64,000 bases of DNA from Jeotgalicoccus aerolatus (GTDB lineage: Bacteria; Bacillota; Bacilli; Staphylococcales; Salinicoccaceae), in NCBI RefSeq assembly GCF_014635205.1, contig NZ_BMCN01000001.1, forward strand, positions 496,001 through 560,000, read 5' to 3'. A program made the translations under genes and the position numbers. Below are positions 40,628 to 49,560 of this stretch, one piece after another; position 1 is the stretch's first letter; each line of letters opens with the position of its first letter. The notes under the pieces are model-generated. The model searched no databases, was not told where the DNA came from, and saw only the letters and a program-made list of their open reading frames with translations.

Positions 40628-41500
40628 TCAAGATTTAGTATATACACTGACAATTTCATGATGGACATTGTCTATCATTTTTAAGTTTTCCAGGACGGAA
40701 TCAAGTTCAGACTCTTCGGCGAGTGTCAGCACCGTCGGCCCTGCACCGCTGATTACCGTAGCTACTGCACCTGCACTTAGAGCTGTCGTTTTAATCTCAT
40801 CAAATTCTTTAATTAAAGGCTGACGGTACGGTTCATGGAAACTGTCTTTCATCATGAGTTCCCCCATCAGCTTATAGTCTTTGTTCTGCAAGGCTAAAAT
40901 CATCACATTAGCTAAAGCATTTTCAGAGACTGCTTCGTCCCTCGTATAAGCATTTGGCAGTACATCTCTCGCTTCTTCGGTATTGATTTCATATTCTGGA
41001 ACACTGACAATTAAACCGATATCGTCGAGGTTTAAATGATAGTAATGCAGCTCGCCATTGCCGTAATATCCGACAAATGCACCGCCCGTAATACACGGCC
41101 CGATATTATCCGGATGACCTTCGATGATACAGCCGAGCCGGACTTTATCGTAATCGCTTAAATTTAAATCCAGAAAATGATCAGCCAGTTCAATACCGGC
41201 AACGATTGCACTGGATGACGAACCGAGACCGTGAGATAGAGGAATTTCACTCTGCATTTCAATATGCATTGGCGGCAAGTCCTTACCGTATCTTTTTGCA
41301 ATACTCCTCGCCGTTTTAAAAACGAGATTTGATTCATCAGACGGCAAAACGGATAAAGAAAAATCTTTAAACGTCACTTCAAAAGTGTCTGCTAAATTCG
41401 CATCAATGTATAAGAACTTATTTACCGCGACGCCGATAGAATCAAAGCCCAGTCCAAAATTAGCACTCGATGCTGGTATTTTCAATGATAAATCTGCCAT
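40628..41500 (-). CDS. thrB: homoserine kinase
   Basis: ThrB phosphorylates homoserine in threonine synthesis. The 290 residues show the GHMP-kinase signature PLSHGLGSSSSAIVAG (about 88-103), PASSANFGLGFDS at the N-terminus and the C-terminal VISGAGPTVLTLA. The start is one base after the thrC stop. Final gene of hom-thrC-thrB. Confidence 0.96.
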   Translation of the reverse strand: MADLSLKIPASSANFGLGFDSIGVAVNKFLYIDANLADTFEVTFKDFSLSVLPSDESNLVFKTARSIAKRYGKDLPPMHIEMQSEIPLSHGLGSSSSAIVAGIELADHFLDLNLSDYDKVRLGCIIEGHPDNIGPCITGGAFVGYYGNGELHYYHLNLDDIGLIVSVPEYEINTEEARDVLPNAYTRDEAVSENALANVMILALQNKDYKLMGELMMKDSFHEPYRQPLIKEFDEIKTTALSAGAVATVISGAGPTVLTLAEESELDSVLENLKMIDNVHHEIVSVYTKS

Positions 41501-41501
41501 A

Positions 41502-42563
41502 TTACTGTCCTAAACTTTCGATATAATCGATAATCGCCTGCTCATCAAGCGGCAATTTCTTCGGCTGGTCGAGTGCAACTTCCATTGCAGTATCCGGGTC
41601 TTTTAAACCATTGCCCGTTAATACCGCAACAACTGTTGCACCTTTTTTAATGCTGCCATTTGCCACTGATTTAATCACACCCGCCAGTGAAGCTGCTGAA
41701 CCGGGTTCACAGAAGACACCTTCAGTCGATGCCACTTTTTTATACGCTGATAAAATCTCTTCATCCGTTACTGAATCTATAATACCGCCGGACTCATCCC
41801 GAGCCGCTTCTGCTTTTTTCCAGCTGGCCGGATTGCCGATTCGGATAGCAGTACCTACAGTTTCCGGCTGTTCGATCACTTTTCCTTTGACGATCGCCGC
41901 GGCACCTTCTGCTTCAAATCCATACATTTTAGGCAGCTCTGAACCTTTTTTTTCATTGTATTCTTTAAATCCTTTCCAGTATGCAGCTATATTGGCTGCG
42001 TTGCCGACCGGAATACATAAATAATCAGGCGCCTTATTTAAAGTATCTACTATTTCAAATGATGCTGTTTTTTGACATTCAATACGGTAAGGATTTAATG
42101 AGTTAACCAGTTCAATACCATCGCTGTCTTCAGAAATTTTCCTGACAATTTTCAAAGCATCGTCAAAGTTGCCGTCAATTGTAATTGTTTTGGCCCCTGC
42201 CATCATGGCCTGTGTCACTTTACCAAGTGCCACTTTGCCTTCAGGCAGTACAACGATTGAATTTAACCCCGCACGTGCTGCATAGGCTGATGCTGCGGCA
42301 GATGTATTTCCTGTCGACGCACAAATTACAGTATGCGCCCCTTCTTCTTTTGCTTTTGCAACAGCCAGCACCATACCCCGGTCTTTAAATGAACCTGTGG
42401 GATTCAGCCCTTCAAATTTAGCATGCAGCTCGATGCCCAGTTCTTCAGATAACTTCTCAAGTTTAATTAATGGCGTATTTCCTTCGTATAGTGTCAAATT
42501 TGGTGTATTGTCATTCACCGGTAAATACTCTTTATATTCTTCTAAAACACCCTGCCATGCCAT
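41502..42563 (-). CDS. thrC: threonine synthase
   Basis: ThrC converts O-phosphohomoserine to threonine. The 353 residues are the short PLP fold-type II form; PLP lysine is in [11 protein letters not shown] (about 55-65) and the phosphate loop in [13 protein letters not shown]. The start lies two bases after the hom stop, with its ribosome site in the hom 3' end. Confidence 0.96.
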   Translation of the reverse strand: MAWQGVLEEYKEYLPVNDNTPNLTLYEGNTPLIKLEKLSEELGIELHAKFEGLNPTGSFKDRGMVLAVAKAKEEGAHTVICASTGNTSAAASAYAARAGLNSIVVLPEGKVALGKVTQAMMAGAKTITIDGNFDDALKIVRKISEDSDGIELVNSLNPYRIECQKTASFEIVDTLNKAPDYLCIPVGNAANIAAYWKGFKEYNEKKGSELPKMYGFEAEGAAAIVKGKVIEQPETVGTAIRIGNPASWKKAEAARDESGGIIDSVTDEEILSAYKKVASTEGVFCEPGSAASLAGVIKSVANGSIKKGATVVAVLTGNGLKDPDTAMEVALDQPKKLPLDEQAIIDYIESLGQ

Positions 42564-42565
42564 TA

Positions 42566-43774
42566 TTATTCAGCTCCATTTATTTTATACACTGCTTCAA
42601 CTGCAAGTGCATCTTTAATATTTTTAAGTTCTGCTTCATTGATTTTAACTGTTTTTACTGCTGTTTCAGCTGTACTAATAATATCAAATTGAATATCTTC
42701 CGATGCTAAATACGCTTCTGTTTCACTTAAATGTGCGTTAAAGCGAATGTAATACGCGCTGTCTGCTTTCTCTTCTGTCTTCAACCCGTATTCTTCGGGG
42801 CGGACACTGCATTCTGACTTTACAGTTACGCTGTTGATCATATCGCTGACAACCGCAGATGCTGTTTCGTAGCCGCCGGCTCCCGGACCGTAAAACATCG
42901 CTTCTTTAATCATATTACCGTTAACGAATACAGCATTTTTTTCATAATGCACGTTTGCAAGCTGATGTTTTGTACTGACAAATATCGGTTCAACAGCCAG
43001 GTGATATTTATTCTCTATTTCTTCAGCTACACCCAGCAGTTTTAATGTTAAACCAGCATTTTCAGCTAATTTAATATCTTTAATATCTACAGCTGAAATT
43101 CCTGTTAAATCTACATCTTCTAATTTAAACTTTTTATTAAATGCTAGTCTTGCTAAGAGCAGTGTTTTTCTGGCTGCATCGATTCCTTCGACATCAGCAG
43201 TCGGATCTGCTTCTGCATAACCGATTGCCTGTGCTTCTTTTAAAGCATCCTGATAAGTCCATCCGTCGAATGTCATTTTCGATAAAATATAATTCGTCGT
43301 CCCGTTTAAAATCCCCATAACCTTACTGATTTTATTTGCATTCAGACTGTGCTGCATCGTGTGGATAATCGGGATTCCTCCTGCGACGGCTGCTTCATAA
43401 TACAAATGGCTCTGATGTTTGTGTGCAGTGCCTTCCAGCTCGTCAATATGAATCGCCAGCATATCTTTATTTGCGGTCACGACAGGAATACCACGGCTTA
43501 AAAATGAATGAATAACATCCTTCGTGCTGTCAATACCGCCCATCACTTCAACTGCAAGATCGATGTCCGCATTTTGGATTTCATTTATATCATCGGTCAC
43601 TCGAATGCCCGATACATCAGCGTTTCTGGTTTTTTCGGTGTTTGAAACCAGAATGTGGGTAATGGTAAAGTTCACCCCTGATGATGAATGTATCAAGTCT
43701 TCGTTTTCTCTCAGCAGATTAATGACACCTGTACCTACTGTGCCCAAACCGAGTAAAGCAATTTTTTTATTCAT
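42566..43774 (-). CDS. hom: homoserine dehydrogenase
   Basis: Hom reduces aspartate semialdehyde to homoserine. The 402 residues have the NAD(P) motif [11 protein letters not shown] (6-16), [19 protein letters not shown], the catalytic core [11 protein letters not shown] and [18 protein letters not shown]-terminal segment of about 65 residues resembles an ACT domain, but the protein is about 30 residues shorter than the B. subtilis enzyme, so threonine feedback may differ. ATG at 43774 follows GGAGGTCACT. Confidence 0.95.
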   Translation of the reverse strand: MNKKIALLGLGTVGTGVINLLRENEDLIHSSSGVNFTITHILVSNTEKTRNADVSGIRVTDDINEIQNADIDLAVEVMGGIDSTKDVIHSFLSRGIPVVTANKDMLAIHIDELEGTAHKHQSHLYYEAAVAGGIPIIHTMQHSLNANKISKVMGILNGTTNYILSKMTFDGWTYQDALKEAQAIGYAEADPTADVEGIDAARKTLLLARLAFNKKFKLEDVDLTGISAVDIKDIKLAENAGLTLKLLGVAEEIENKYHLAVEPIFVSTKHQLANVHYEKNAVFVNGNMIKEAMFYGPGAGGYETASAVVSDMINSVTVKSECSVRPEEYGLKTEEKADSAYYIRFNAHLSETEAYLASEDIQFDIISTAETAVKTVKINEAELKNIKDALAVEAVYKINGAE

Positions 43775-43806
43775 AGTGACCTCCAATATTGTTAGTATGA
43801 ATACTC

Positions 43807-43835
43807 ATATTAGAGCGGTTTGCAAAAAATTTCAA
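43807..43835 (-). promoter_or_regulatory. hom-thrC-thrB promoter
   Basis: TTGAAA (43830-43835) and TAATAT (43807-43812) are 17 bases apart on the minus strand, in the divergent hom/lysC gap. No T-box or lysine riboswitch motif is present in this gap. Confidence 0.55.
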
Positions 43836-43919
43836 GAGATTATTCTGAAAACTCTACACTTTTCTAAACTTTTCCTGTATTATGAAACCTTAAAAATAAT
43901 ATAAAAAAAGGTGTTTATT

Positions 43920-45272
43920 ATGAAAGTAGCTAAATTTGGCGGAAGTTCCCTGTCTAACGCGGCACAAATTCAAAAGGTGTCGGCGATTGTTAAAAATGAT
44001 AAAGATATAAAAACCATTATCGTCAGTGCACCGGGCAAACGGCATGATGAAGATATTAAAGTAACAGATATGCTTATTTCACTATGGCAAAGTAAAGTGT
44101 CGAATATCGGTACTGAAGACATATTATCGGACATACTAAAACGCTACGCATCTATTATTGAAGACTTGTCTATCGATCATTCGCTCATCGACGATTTCGA
44201 AAGTATTTTAAGAAATTATCTAGAGACGATACATGACCAGGCCCTCTTACTCGATGCACTAAAATCACGCGGAGAAGATTTCAACGCGCGCCTAATCAGC
44301 AACTATCTCAACACACTTGGTATTCATGCAAAATATGTATCGCCAAAAGAAGCCGGCATAACTGTCACAGATACACCTGCAAATGCACGGTTAATCCCTG
44401 AATCCTACGATGAAATCAATAAACTGAAAGACTACACTGAAGATGTGCTCGTTATTCCCGGATTTTACGGCATTGCAGAAAACGGCAATATCGTCACTTT
44501 TGCACGCGGCGGTTCCGACATTACCGGTGCTATTATCGCACGGGGGATTAAAGCAGATATTTACGAAAATTATACTGATGAATCCCATATATACGCAGCT
44601 CATCCAGGCATCATTGACGACCCGTACAAAATTGAAGAAATTACTTACCGTGAAATGCGTGAACTCGCATATGCCGGTTTCGGTATTTTCCACGATGAAG
44701 CATTGGAACCTTTATATCAGGAAAAAATTCCGGTCATGATCAGGAATACAAATGCACCGCATATTGAAGGCACTAAGATCGTGCCTGAAAGAACGCTCGA
44801 TCCAAATGTTCCGGTCATCGGCTTCAGCTGTGATGAAGGCTTTACATCTATATCTCTCCACAAATATTTACTGAATAAAGAAATTGGTTTTACCCGCAGA
44901 ATCCTTCAAATCCTTGAAGATTACAGAATCTCTTACGAGCATATGCCGTCTGGAATCGATGATATTTCAATCATTATGCGCAGCAGCCAGTTCGACAATA
45001 ATGATTCACTCGATAAAATTATCGAAGAAATCAACACGCAGCTGCAGCCTGAATGGATTGAAGTTGAAGAAGATTTAAGCCTGCTCTTTATAGTTGGACT
45101 CGGTATGGCCCGCCAGGTCGGTACCGTCAGCCGTGTGACAGGCGCACTGGCTGAGGAAAAAGTGAATATCAGAATGATGAATCAGGGTTCAACTGAGTAC
45201 AGCATGATGTTTGCAATTAAAACTGAAGATCATGTTCCTGCGATCAAAGCTTTATTTAAACAGTTTTTCTAA
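43920..45272 (+). CDS. lysC: aspartate kinase
   Basis: Aspartokinase starts the aspartate-family amino-acid pathway. The 450 residues match the monofunctional class like B. subtilis YclM: N-terminal KVAKFGGSSLSNA, a helical insert (about 60-110), FARGGSDITGAIIA (about 198-211), and two C-terminal ACT domains (about 305-450, GMARQVGTVSRVTGALAEE). ATG at 43920 follows AAAGGTG. Divergent from hom, it supplies aspartyl phosphate for hom-thrC-thrB; the aspartate-semialdehyde dehydrogenase gene is not in the window. Confidence 0.94.
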   Translation: MKVAKFGGSSLSNAAQIQKVSAIVKNDKDIKTIIVSAPGKRHDEDIKVTDMLISLWQSKVSNIGTEDILSDILKRYASIIEDLSIDHSLIDDFESILRNYLETIHDQALLLDALKSRGEDFNARLISNYLNTLGIHAKYVSPKEAGITVTDTPANARLIPESYDEINKLKDYTEDVLVIPGFYGIAENGNIVTFARGGSDITGAIIARGIKADIYENYTDESHIYAAHPGIIDDPYKIEEITYREMRELAYAGFGIFHDEALEPLYQEKIPVMIRNTNAPHIEGTKIVPERTLDPNVPVIGFSCDEGFTSISLHKYLLNKEIGFTRRILQILEDYRISYEHMPSGIDDISIIMRSSQFDNNDSLDKIIEEINTQLQPEWIEVEEDLSLLFIVGLGMARQVGTVSRVTGALAEEKVNIRMMNQGSTEYSMMFAIKTEDHVPAIKALFKQFF

Positions 45273-45297
45273 GTAATTATGCTTTAACATAGACGGA

Positions 45298-45327
45298 TTG
45301 AACTCTATAATGGAATATGTATATAAA
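45298..45327 (+). promoter_or_regulatory. possible ubiB promoter
   Basis: TTGAAC (45298-45303) and TATAAA (45322-45327) are 18 bases apart in the lysC-ubiB gap. A TATAAT at 45305-45310 lacks a -35. Confidence 0.4.
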
Positions 45328-45345
45328 TTTTAGGAGTGACCGGCT

Positions 45346-47031
45346 ATGAGCCTTCAGACACGGGTAAAATATATTAACCGCTACCGGGAAATTGCGATGC
45401 AGTTTTCAAAAAGCGGACTCGGCTTCATCATTGAAGAAATCGGTTTAGACCGGGTACTTTCCCTGCCTAAACGTATTCTTCTCCGCCAGCAGAACGATGA
45501 ATATCTGGAAAAAACGTATGCCGAGAGAATACGGATTTTTATCGAAGAAATGGGCACGACTTTTATTAAACTTGGACAGATTGCTTCCACACGTGCTGAT
45601 TTACTGCCGCCGGATTTAATCAATGAACTGGAAAAACTTCAAAGTCATGTTTCTCCTTTTCCAGCGTCAGATGCACGCGCCCTGATCGAAGAATCACTGG
45701 AAGCGGATATCGATGATATTTTTATGATTTTTGACGATGTGCCAGTCGGCTCAGCATCTATCGGCCAGGTTCACCGGGCTATGCTCCATACCGGCGAAGA
45801 TGTCGCAGTTAAAGTACAACGTCCGAACATTGAAAAAACTGTCCGGACCGACCTTGAAATACTCCGTCACCTCGCTTTGCTTGCGGAAGCCAATCTCGAA
45901 TGGGCCCGTAACTATCAAGTGACCGATATGATCGATGAGTTTTCAGATGCCCTGATTAACGAACTGGATTACACGATCGAAGCTCGAAATGTTGAGCGTA
46001 TCGGTAAAACTCACCGCAATGATAAAAAGGTAAAAATACCTGAAATATATTGGGATTATTCTTCTAAAAATGTCATGGTCATGGACTTTATAAAGGGTAC
46101 ACCAGTTAACCAGCTGAAAAAACTGGATGAACTCGGCATTAACAGAAGCATGGTCGCAGATACGTTAGCGCGTTCTATTTTTAAACAAATTTTTGAAGAA
46201 GGCTACTTCCACGGAGATCCGCATCCAGGCAATGTCAATGTACTCGATGACGGCACTGTCGTCTTTTTAGACTTTGGCATGGTTGGCCGGCTGACCAGTG
46301 ATCTTAAAAATAACTTTGGTTCACTGCTGATTTCCCTAATGAAACATGATTCAGATGGTGTCGTTAAATCCATTGTAAAAATGGGTGTTGTTCCGGCTGA
46401 CGTATCCATACGCGATCTTAACCGCGAGGCAGAAATTATGCGGGATAAGTATTACGATGTTCCGCTCGCCAAACTTAATTTCAGCGATGCAGTGAACGAT
46501 TTATTTGGCATTTCCAATAAATATAAAATTAAACTGCCGCAGGATTTTACAATACTGGCAAAAACCCTGCTGACACTTGAAAGTGTCGTCAGCCAGCTCG
46601 ATCCGGATTTCAGTATTATGGATGTTGCCGAACCTTTTGGCAAAGCGCTCCTCTTAGAACGCTACAATCCAAAAAACCTGCTGAATTTCCAAATCGATGA
46701 AGTACAGCAGCTCGGCAGCGAACTGAGAGAAGTCACAGAAAATGTCCATACTTTCTCTAAAGGATTAAGAAATCAAAATCTGCCGATAGAAATTGATGTT
46801 AAAGGACGCTCAGAATTTTCCAAACACTTGGACAGAGTCATTAACAGGCTGTCCTTCAGTATTGTTTTACTCGCCTTCAGTATAGTCATGGTCGGCTTAA
46901 TCGTCGGCTCAGCTATTTTAGGTGAAGGCAGTATTATATTCAGAATACCAATTATTGAAATCGCAGCAATCTTCGCAATGGGCATGTTTGTTTGGCTGCT
47001 CTGGTCCATTGTTAAATCCGGCCGGTTTTAA
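45346..47031 (+). CDS. AarF/UbiB family atypical kinase
   Basis: A membrane-associated member of the ABC1/UbiB atypical kinase family, involved in isoprenoid quinone lipid handling in other bacteria. The 561 residues have the family KxGQ region (FIKLGQIASTRADLLP at about 64-79), the Ala-rich ATP loop PVGSASIGQVHRA, AVKVQRP, the catalytic HGDPHPGNV and FLDFGMVGRL, and two C-terminal membrane helices (about 500-520 and 528-555). ATG follows AGGAGTG. Firmicutes use menaquinone, so a ubiquinone role is excluded; an effect on menaquinone or phospholipid is inference. Confidence 0.92.
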   Translation: MSLQTRVKYINRYREIAMQFSKSGLGFIIEEIGLDRVLSLPKRILLRQQNDEYLEKTYAERIRIFIEEMGTTFIKLGQIASTRADLLPPDLINELEKLQSHVSPFPASDARALIEESLEADIDDIFMIFDDVPVGSASIGQVHRAMLHTGEDVAVKVQRPNIEKTVRTDLEILRHLALLAEANLEWARNYQVTDMIDEFSDALINELDYTIEARNVERIGKTHRNDKKVKIPEIYWDYSSKNVMVMDFIKGTPVNQLKKLDELGINRSMVADTLARSIFKQIFEEGYFHGDPHPGNVNVLDDGTVVFLDFGMVGRLTSDLKNNFGSLLISLMKHDSDGVVKSIVKMGVVPADVSIRDLNREAEIMRDKYYDVPLAKLNFSDAVNDLFGISNKYKIKLPQDFTILAKTLLTLESVVSQLDPDFSIMDVAEPFGKALLLERYNPKNLLNFQIDEVQQLGSELREVTENVHTFSKGLRNQNLPIEIDVKGRSEFSKHLDRVINRLSFSIVLLAFSIVMVGLIVGSAILGEGSIIFRIPIIEIAAIFAMGMFVWLLWSIVKSGRF

Positions 47032-47041
47032 ATATTTAACA

Positions 47042-47092
47042 GAAAAAAACCGTACGTCTGACTCCCTGAATAATCGGGAAGCCAGCGTACGG
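47042..47092 (-). terminator. terminator of cymR (also behind ubiB)
   Basis: CCGTACG (47050-47056) and CGTACGG (47086-47092) close a branched hairpin with an inner GGGA/TCCC helix; seven T follow on the minus strand. It lies between the convergent ubiB and cymR genes. Confidence 0.85.
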
Positions 47093-47100
47093 ATTTTATC

Positions 47101-47517
47101 TTATATATAGAACATATAGCCGTCGAATTCATCGGTATCATTGTCTACAATATCATGTAGTGTCGTATGATCCAGTACATCATTCACAGCATCTCTGACA
47201 CGTTTCCACAGAAAACTTTCATTTTTAGTTTCCTGATTGTCAGCATCGACGATCATAATATTTTCCTCAACTGCACTGAAAACCTGACCGACAGTAATCT
47301 CATCCGGAGCATAGTTCAGCTCATAACCGCCGTAAGCCCCTCTTGTGCTCTTAACCAGTCCGTCTTTTTTTAAATTCGCAACGATTTGCTCTAAATACAA
47401 ATCACTGATATCGCGCTCTGTTGCGACAGATTTAACACTCCGCTTTTTAACACCGTAATCTTTCGCCAGTGTCAGCATAAAATATAAACCGTATCTTCCG
47501 CGAGTGGATATTTTCAT
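47101..47517 (-). CDS. cymR: Rrf2 family transcriptional regulator (CymR-like)
   Basis: A 138-residue winged-helix regulator of the Rrf2 family; next to rarA it corresponds to CymR, the cysteine-metabolism repressor of Bacillus and Staphylococcus. It starts MKISTRGRYGLYFMLTLAKDYG and has the recognition helix region ERDISDLYLEQIVANLKK. No Fe-S cysteines are present, as expected for CymR. Divergent from rarA across an 83-base AT-rich gap with a shared ATTATAAT. The name rests on synteny and similarity. Confidence 0.88.
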   Translation of the reverse strand: MKISTRGRYGLYFMLTLAKDYGVKKRSVKSVATERDISDLYLEQIVANLKKDGLVKSTRGAYGGYELNYAPDEITVGQVFSAVEENIMIVDADNQETKNESFLWKRVRDAVNDVLDHTTLHDIVDNDTDEFDGYMFYI

Positions 47518-47600
47518 TGTTACACCTCAATAATTTTAGTTCATATGTTTTTTATATTATAATTAAATATAACATATCTTTTAAAATAAGGTGAATAACT

Positions 47601-48899
47601 ATGAATAAACAACCATTAAGTTACCGCATGAGGCCCGAATCGATTGACGAAGTGCTCGGACAGCAGCATCTCGTTGGTAAAGGCGGCATTATCAGACGGA
47701 TGGTCGACGCGAAAAGACTGTCTTCAATGATACTTTACGGTCCGCCGGGTATTGGCAAGACGAGTATTGCCAGTGCGATAGCAGGATCAACACAATATAA
47801 ATTTCGTACGCTGAACGCAGTAACAGATACGAAAAAAGATATGCAGATAGTGGCAGAAGAAGGTAAGATGAGCGGCAGTGTAATCTTACTCCTCGACGAA
47901 ATTCATCGTCTTGATAAGGCGAAGCAGGATTTCCTGCTGCCCCATCTTGAAAAAGGCACCATTATTTTAATCGGTGCAACAACATCCAACCCATACCATG
48001 CCATTAATCCGGCCATTCGCTCCAGGACGCAGATTTTCGAATTGGAGCCGCTGGATACTGAAGATATCAAAGCAGCAGTCCACCGTGCTTTAGAAGATAA
48101 AGAACGCGGCCTCGGTGACATGGATATTAAAATCGATGAAGAAGCCGTGGAACACTTTGTCAGTTCAGCTCACGGTGATGTCAGAAGTGCATTAAATGCC
48201 CTCGAACTCGCTGCTTTAAGTACAGAAAAAGATGACAGCGGAACGGTAAATATCAGTTTGCAGGATGCACTCGACTGCATGCAGAAATCCGCTTTCTTAC
48301 ACGATAAAGACGGAGACATGCACTACGACGTCATGAGCGGTCTGCAAAAATCAATCCGCGGCAGCGATGTCGATGCCTCACTTCACTATCTGGCCCGATT
48401 GATTGAAGCCGGAGATCTTGTGACAATTGCCAGAAGGCTTTTAGTCATCAGTTATGAAGATATATCACTCGCTAATCCGAACATCGCATCCCGCACACTC
48501 GATGCAATTATCAGCGCAGAAAGACTCGGATTTCCTGAAGCTCGAATTCCTTTATCCCAGGCAGTCATAGAACTGGCGCTGTCACCAAAATCCAATACAG
48601 CGATTTCCAGTATAGACAGTGCATTGTCGGACGTCAGAAAAGGACGCGGCAGCGCTATGCCTAGACACCTGCGCGACGGTCATTACAAAGGCGCCAAAGA
48701 ACTCGGCAACGCAGTCGGTTACAAATTCCCGCACAATTATCCAAATCACGTTGTCGCCCAGCAATATCTGCCGGACAGTCTAATCGATAAACGTTACTTT
48801 AAAGACGACGGTATCAGTAAATACGAAGCATCATTAAGTGAAATTTACCATAACTTAAAGAAAATGAATAAAGACAGTAATTATGGTCGAAAAAAATAA
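47601..48899 (+). CDS. rarA: replication-associated recombination protein RarA
   Basis: RarA/MgsA is an AAA+ ATPase acting at stalled replication forks. The 432 residues contain LSYRMRPESIDEVLGQQHLVG at the N-terminus, Walker A GPPGIGKTSIA (about 50-60), Walker B LLLDEIHRLDK, the arginine-finger region and a C-terminal tetramer domain (AMPRHLRDGHYKGAKELG). ATG follows AAGGTG. It ends at a terminator before the repeat region. Confidence 0.97.
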   Translation: MNKQPLSYRMRPESIDEVLGQQHLVGKGGIIRRMVDAKRLSSMILYGPPGIGKTSIASAIAGSTQYKFRTLNAVTDTKKDMQIVAEEGKMSGSVILLLDEIHRLDKAKQDFLLPHLEKGTIILIGATTSNPYHAINPAIRSRTQIFELEPLDTEDIKAAVHRALEDKERGLGDMDIKIDEEAVEHFVSSAHGDVRSALNALELAALSTEKDDSGTVNISLQDALDCMQKSAFLHDKDGDMHYDVMSGLQKSIRGSDVDASLHYLARLIEAGDLVTIARRLLVISYEDISLANPNIASRTLDAIISAERLGFPEARIPLSQAVIELALSPKSNTAISSIDSALSDVRKGRGSAMPRHLRDGHYKGAKELGNAVGYKFPHNYPNHVVAQQYLPDSLIDKRYFKDDGISKYEASLSEIYHNLKKMNKDSNYGRKK

Positions 48900-48919
48900 T
48901 TGCTTTGTGATAGGTATAG

Positions 48920-48949
48920 CCCGCCAATTTTGGCGGGTGTTTTTGATTT
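48920..48949 (+). terminator. rarA terminator
   Basis: CCCGCCA and TGGCGGG around ATTT, followed by TGTTTTTGATTTTT on the plus strand. Confidence 0.85.
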
Positions 48950-48964
48950 TTGGAGATATCGATT

Positions 48965-49173
48965 TTGGTACACTGTCAGTCAAATCAGTTTGAATGACAC
49001 TGTCGGATCAAAATGACGGGAATTGACTTAGTTTATCCTTAAATCTTGGTACACCGTCAGTCAAATCACTTTGAATGACACTGTCGGACCAAAATACTGG
49101 AAATGAACTTAGTTTATCCTCAAATCTTGGTACACTGTCAGTCAAATCACTTTGAATGACACTGTCGGACCAC
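48965..49173. repeat. tandem 81-bp repeat, 2.6 units, with imperfect palindrome
   Basis: Units start at 48965, 49046 and 49127, exactly 81 bases apart; the third is cut off after about 47 bases. Each has TTGGTACAC at the left, GTCAGTCAAA and TTTGAATGAC as an imperfect inverted repeat, and CTGTCGGACCAA at the right, so each can form a hairpin of about 47 bases. The first two units differ at about ten positions. They contain no reading frame. The spread of 48900-49270 otherwise has only a small hairpin. Confidence 0.93.
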
Positions 49174-49192
49174 CCGAAACCCAAAGCGCCCT

Positions 49193-49217
49193 ACTGACTC
49201 GCTTATCGCAAGTCAGT
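49193..49217. repeat. small inverted repeat after the tandem array
   Basis: ACTGACT and AGTCAGT form a 7-bp inverted repeat with an 11-base spacer. It has no T tract and may be a remnant of the same repeat family; function unknown. Confidence 0.4.
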
Positions 49218-49271
49218 CGCTCAAACATAATTTTTCATCCGCCCTATGTAAGCCAGAGCCCAAAAACCCAC

Positions 49272-49304
49272 AAAAAAATAGCCATCAAGTAAACTTGATG
49301 ACTA
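49272..49304 (-). terminator. 6S RNA terminator
   Basis: A 12-bp stem with one mismatch (49279-49290 with 49293-49304) is followed by seven T on the minus strand, just after the 6S RNA. Confidence 0.85.
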
Positions 49305-49503
49305 CCGAAATACCCAACTTAAGCCGTGTGTTATAGTTGATTATTTTGGCCTGCTATTTGCAGGTGGGTGCCCTGTTTCCGACTCCAAACGTCCTACAAC
49401 ATACATAGGCATGTTTTTCGAAGGAAAACCTATTAAGCTCCCGATAAAAAAAGTGTTAGGTCAAAATATAATTCAACACATCACGAACTCTTCAGGAATT
49501 TCT
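49305..49503 (-). ncRNA. ssrS: 6S RNA
   Basis: 6S RNA binds the sigma-A RNA polymerase and represses transcription in stationary phase. On the minus strand the transcript would start near 49503, after TATAAT (49510-49515) with TGG upstream. Features: closing-stem ends GAAAT and ATTTC, a 5' bubble hairpin GTGTT/AACAC (49453-49479), and the stretch ATCGGGAGCTT. The length of about 200 and the place between rarA and aspS match Firmicutes 6S-1. No protein frame covers the region, and a terminator follows. Identification is from memory of the family, not a covariance search. Confidence 0.85.
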
Positions 49504-49560
49504 ATTAATATTATAATACCACATTTTTTCTAGAAGTAAAACAAAAAGCTTGAAAGCGCT

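Noticed and set aside
43787-43919. Lysine riboswitch or T-box before lysC
   Set aside because: No TGGTACC-type motif, no terminator and too little space for a lysine aptamer.
48965-49173. Possible CRISPR array
   Set aside because: The whole 81-base unit repeats with few changes; there are no unique spacers and no cas genes nearby.
48900-49560. Protein-coding gene in the rarA-fnr gap
   Set aside because: No frame has a ribosome site or plausible composition; the gap is explained by a terminator, repeats and 6S RNA.
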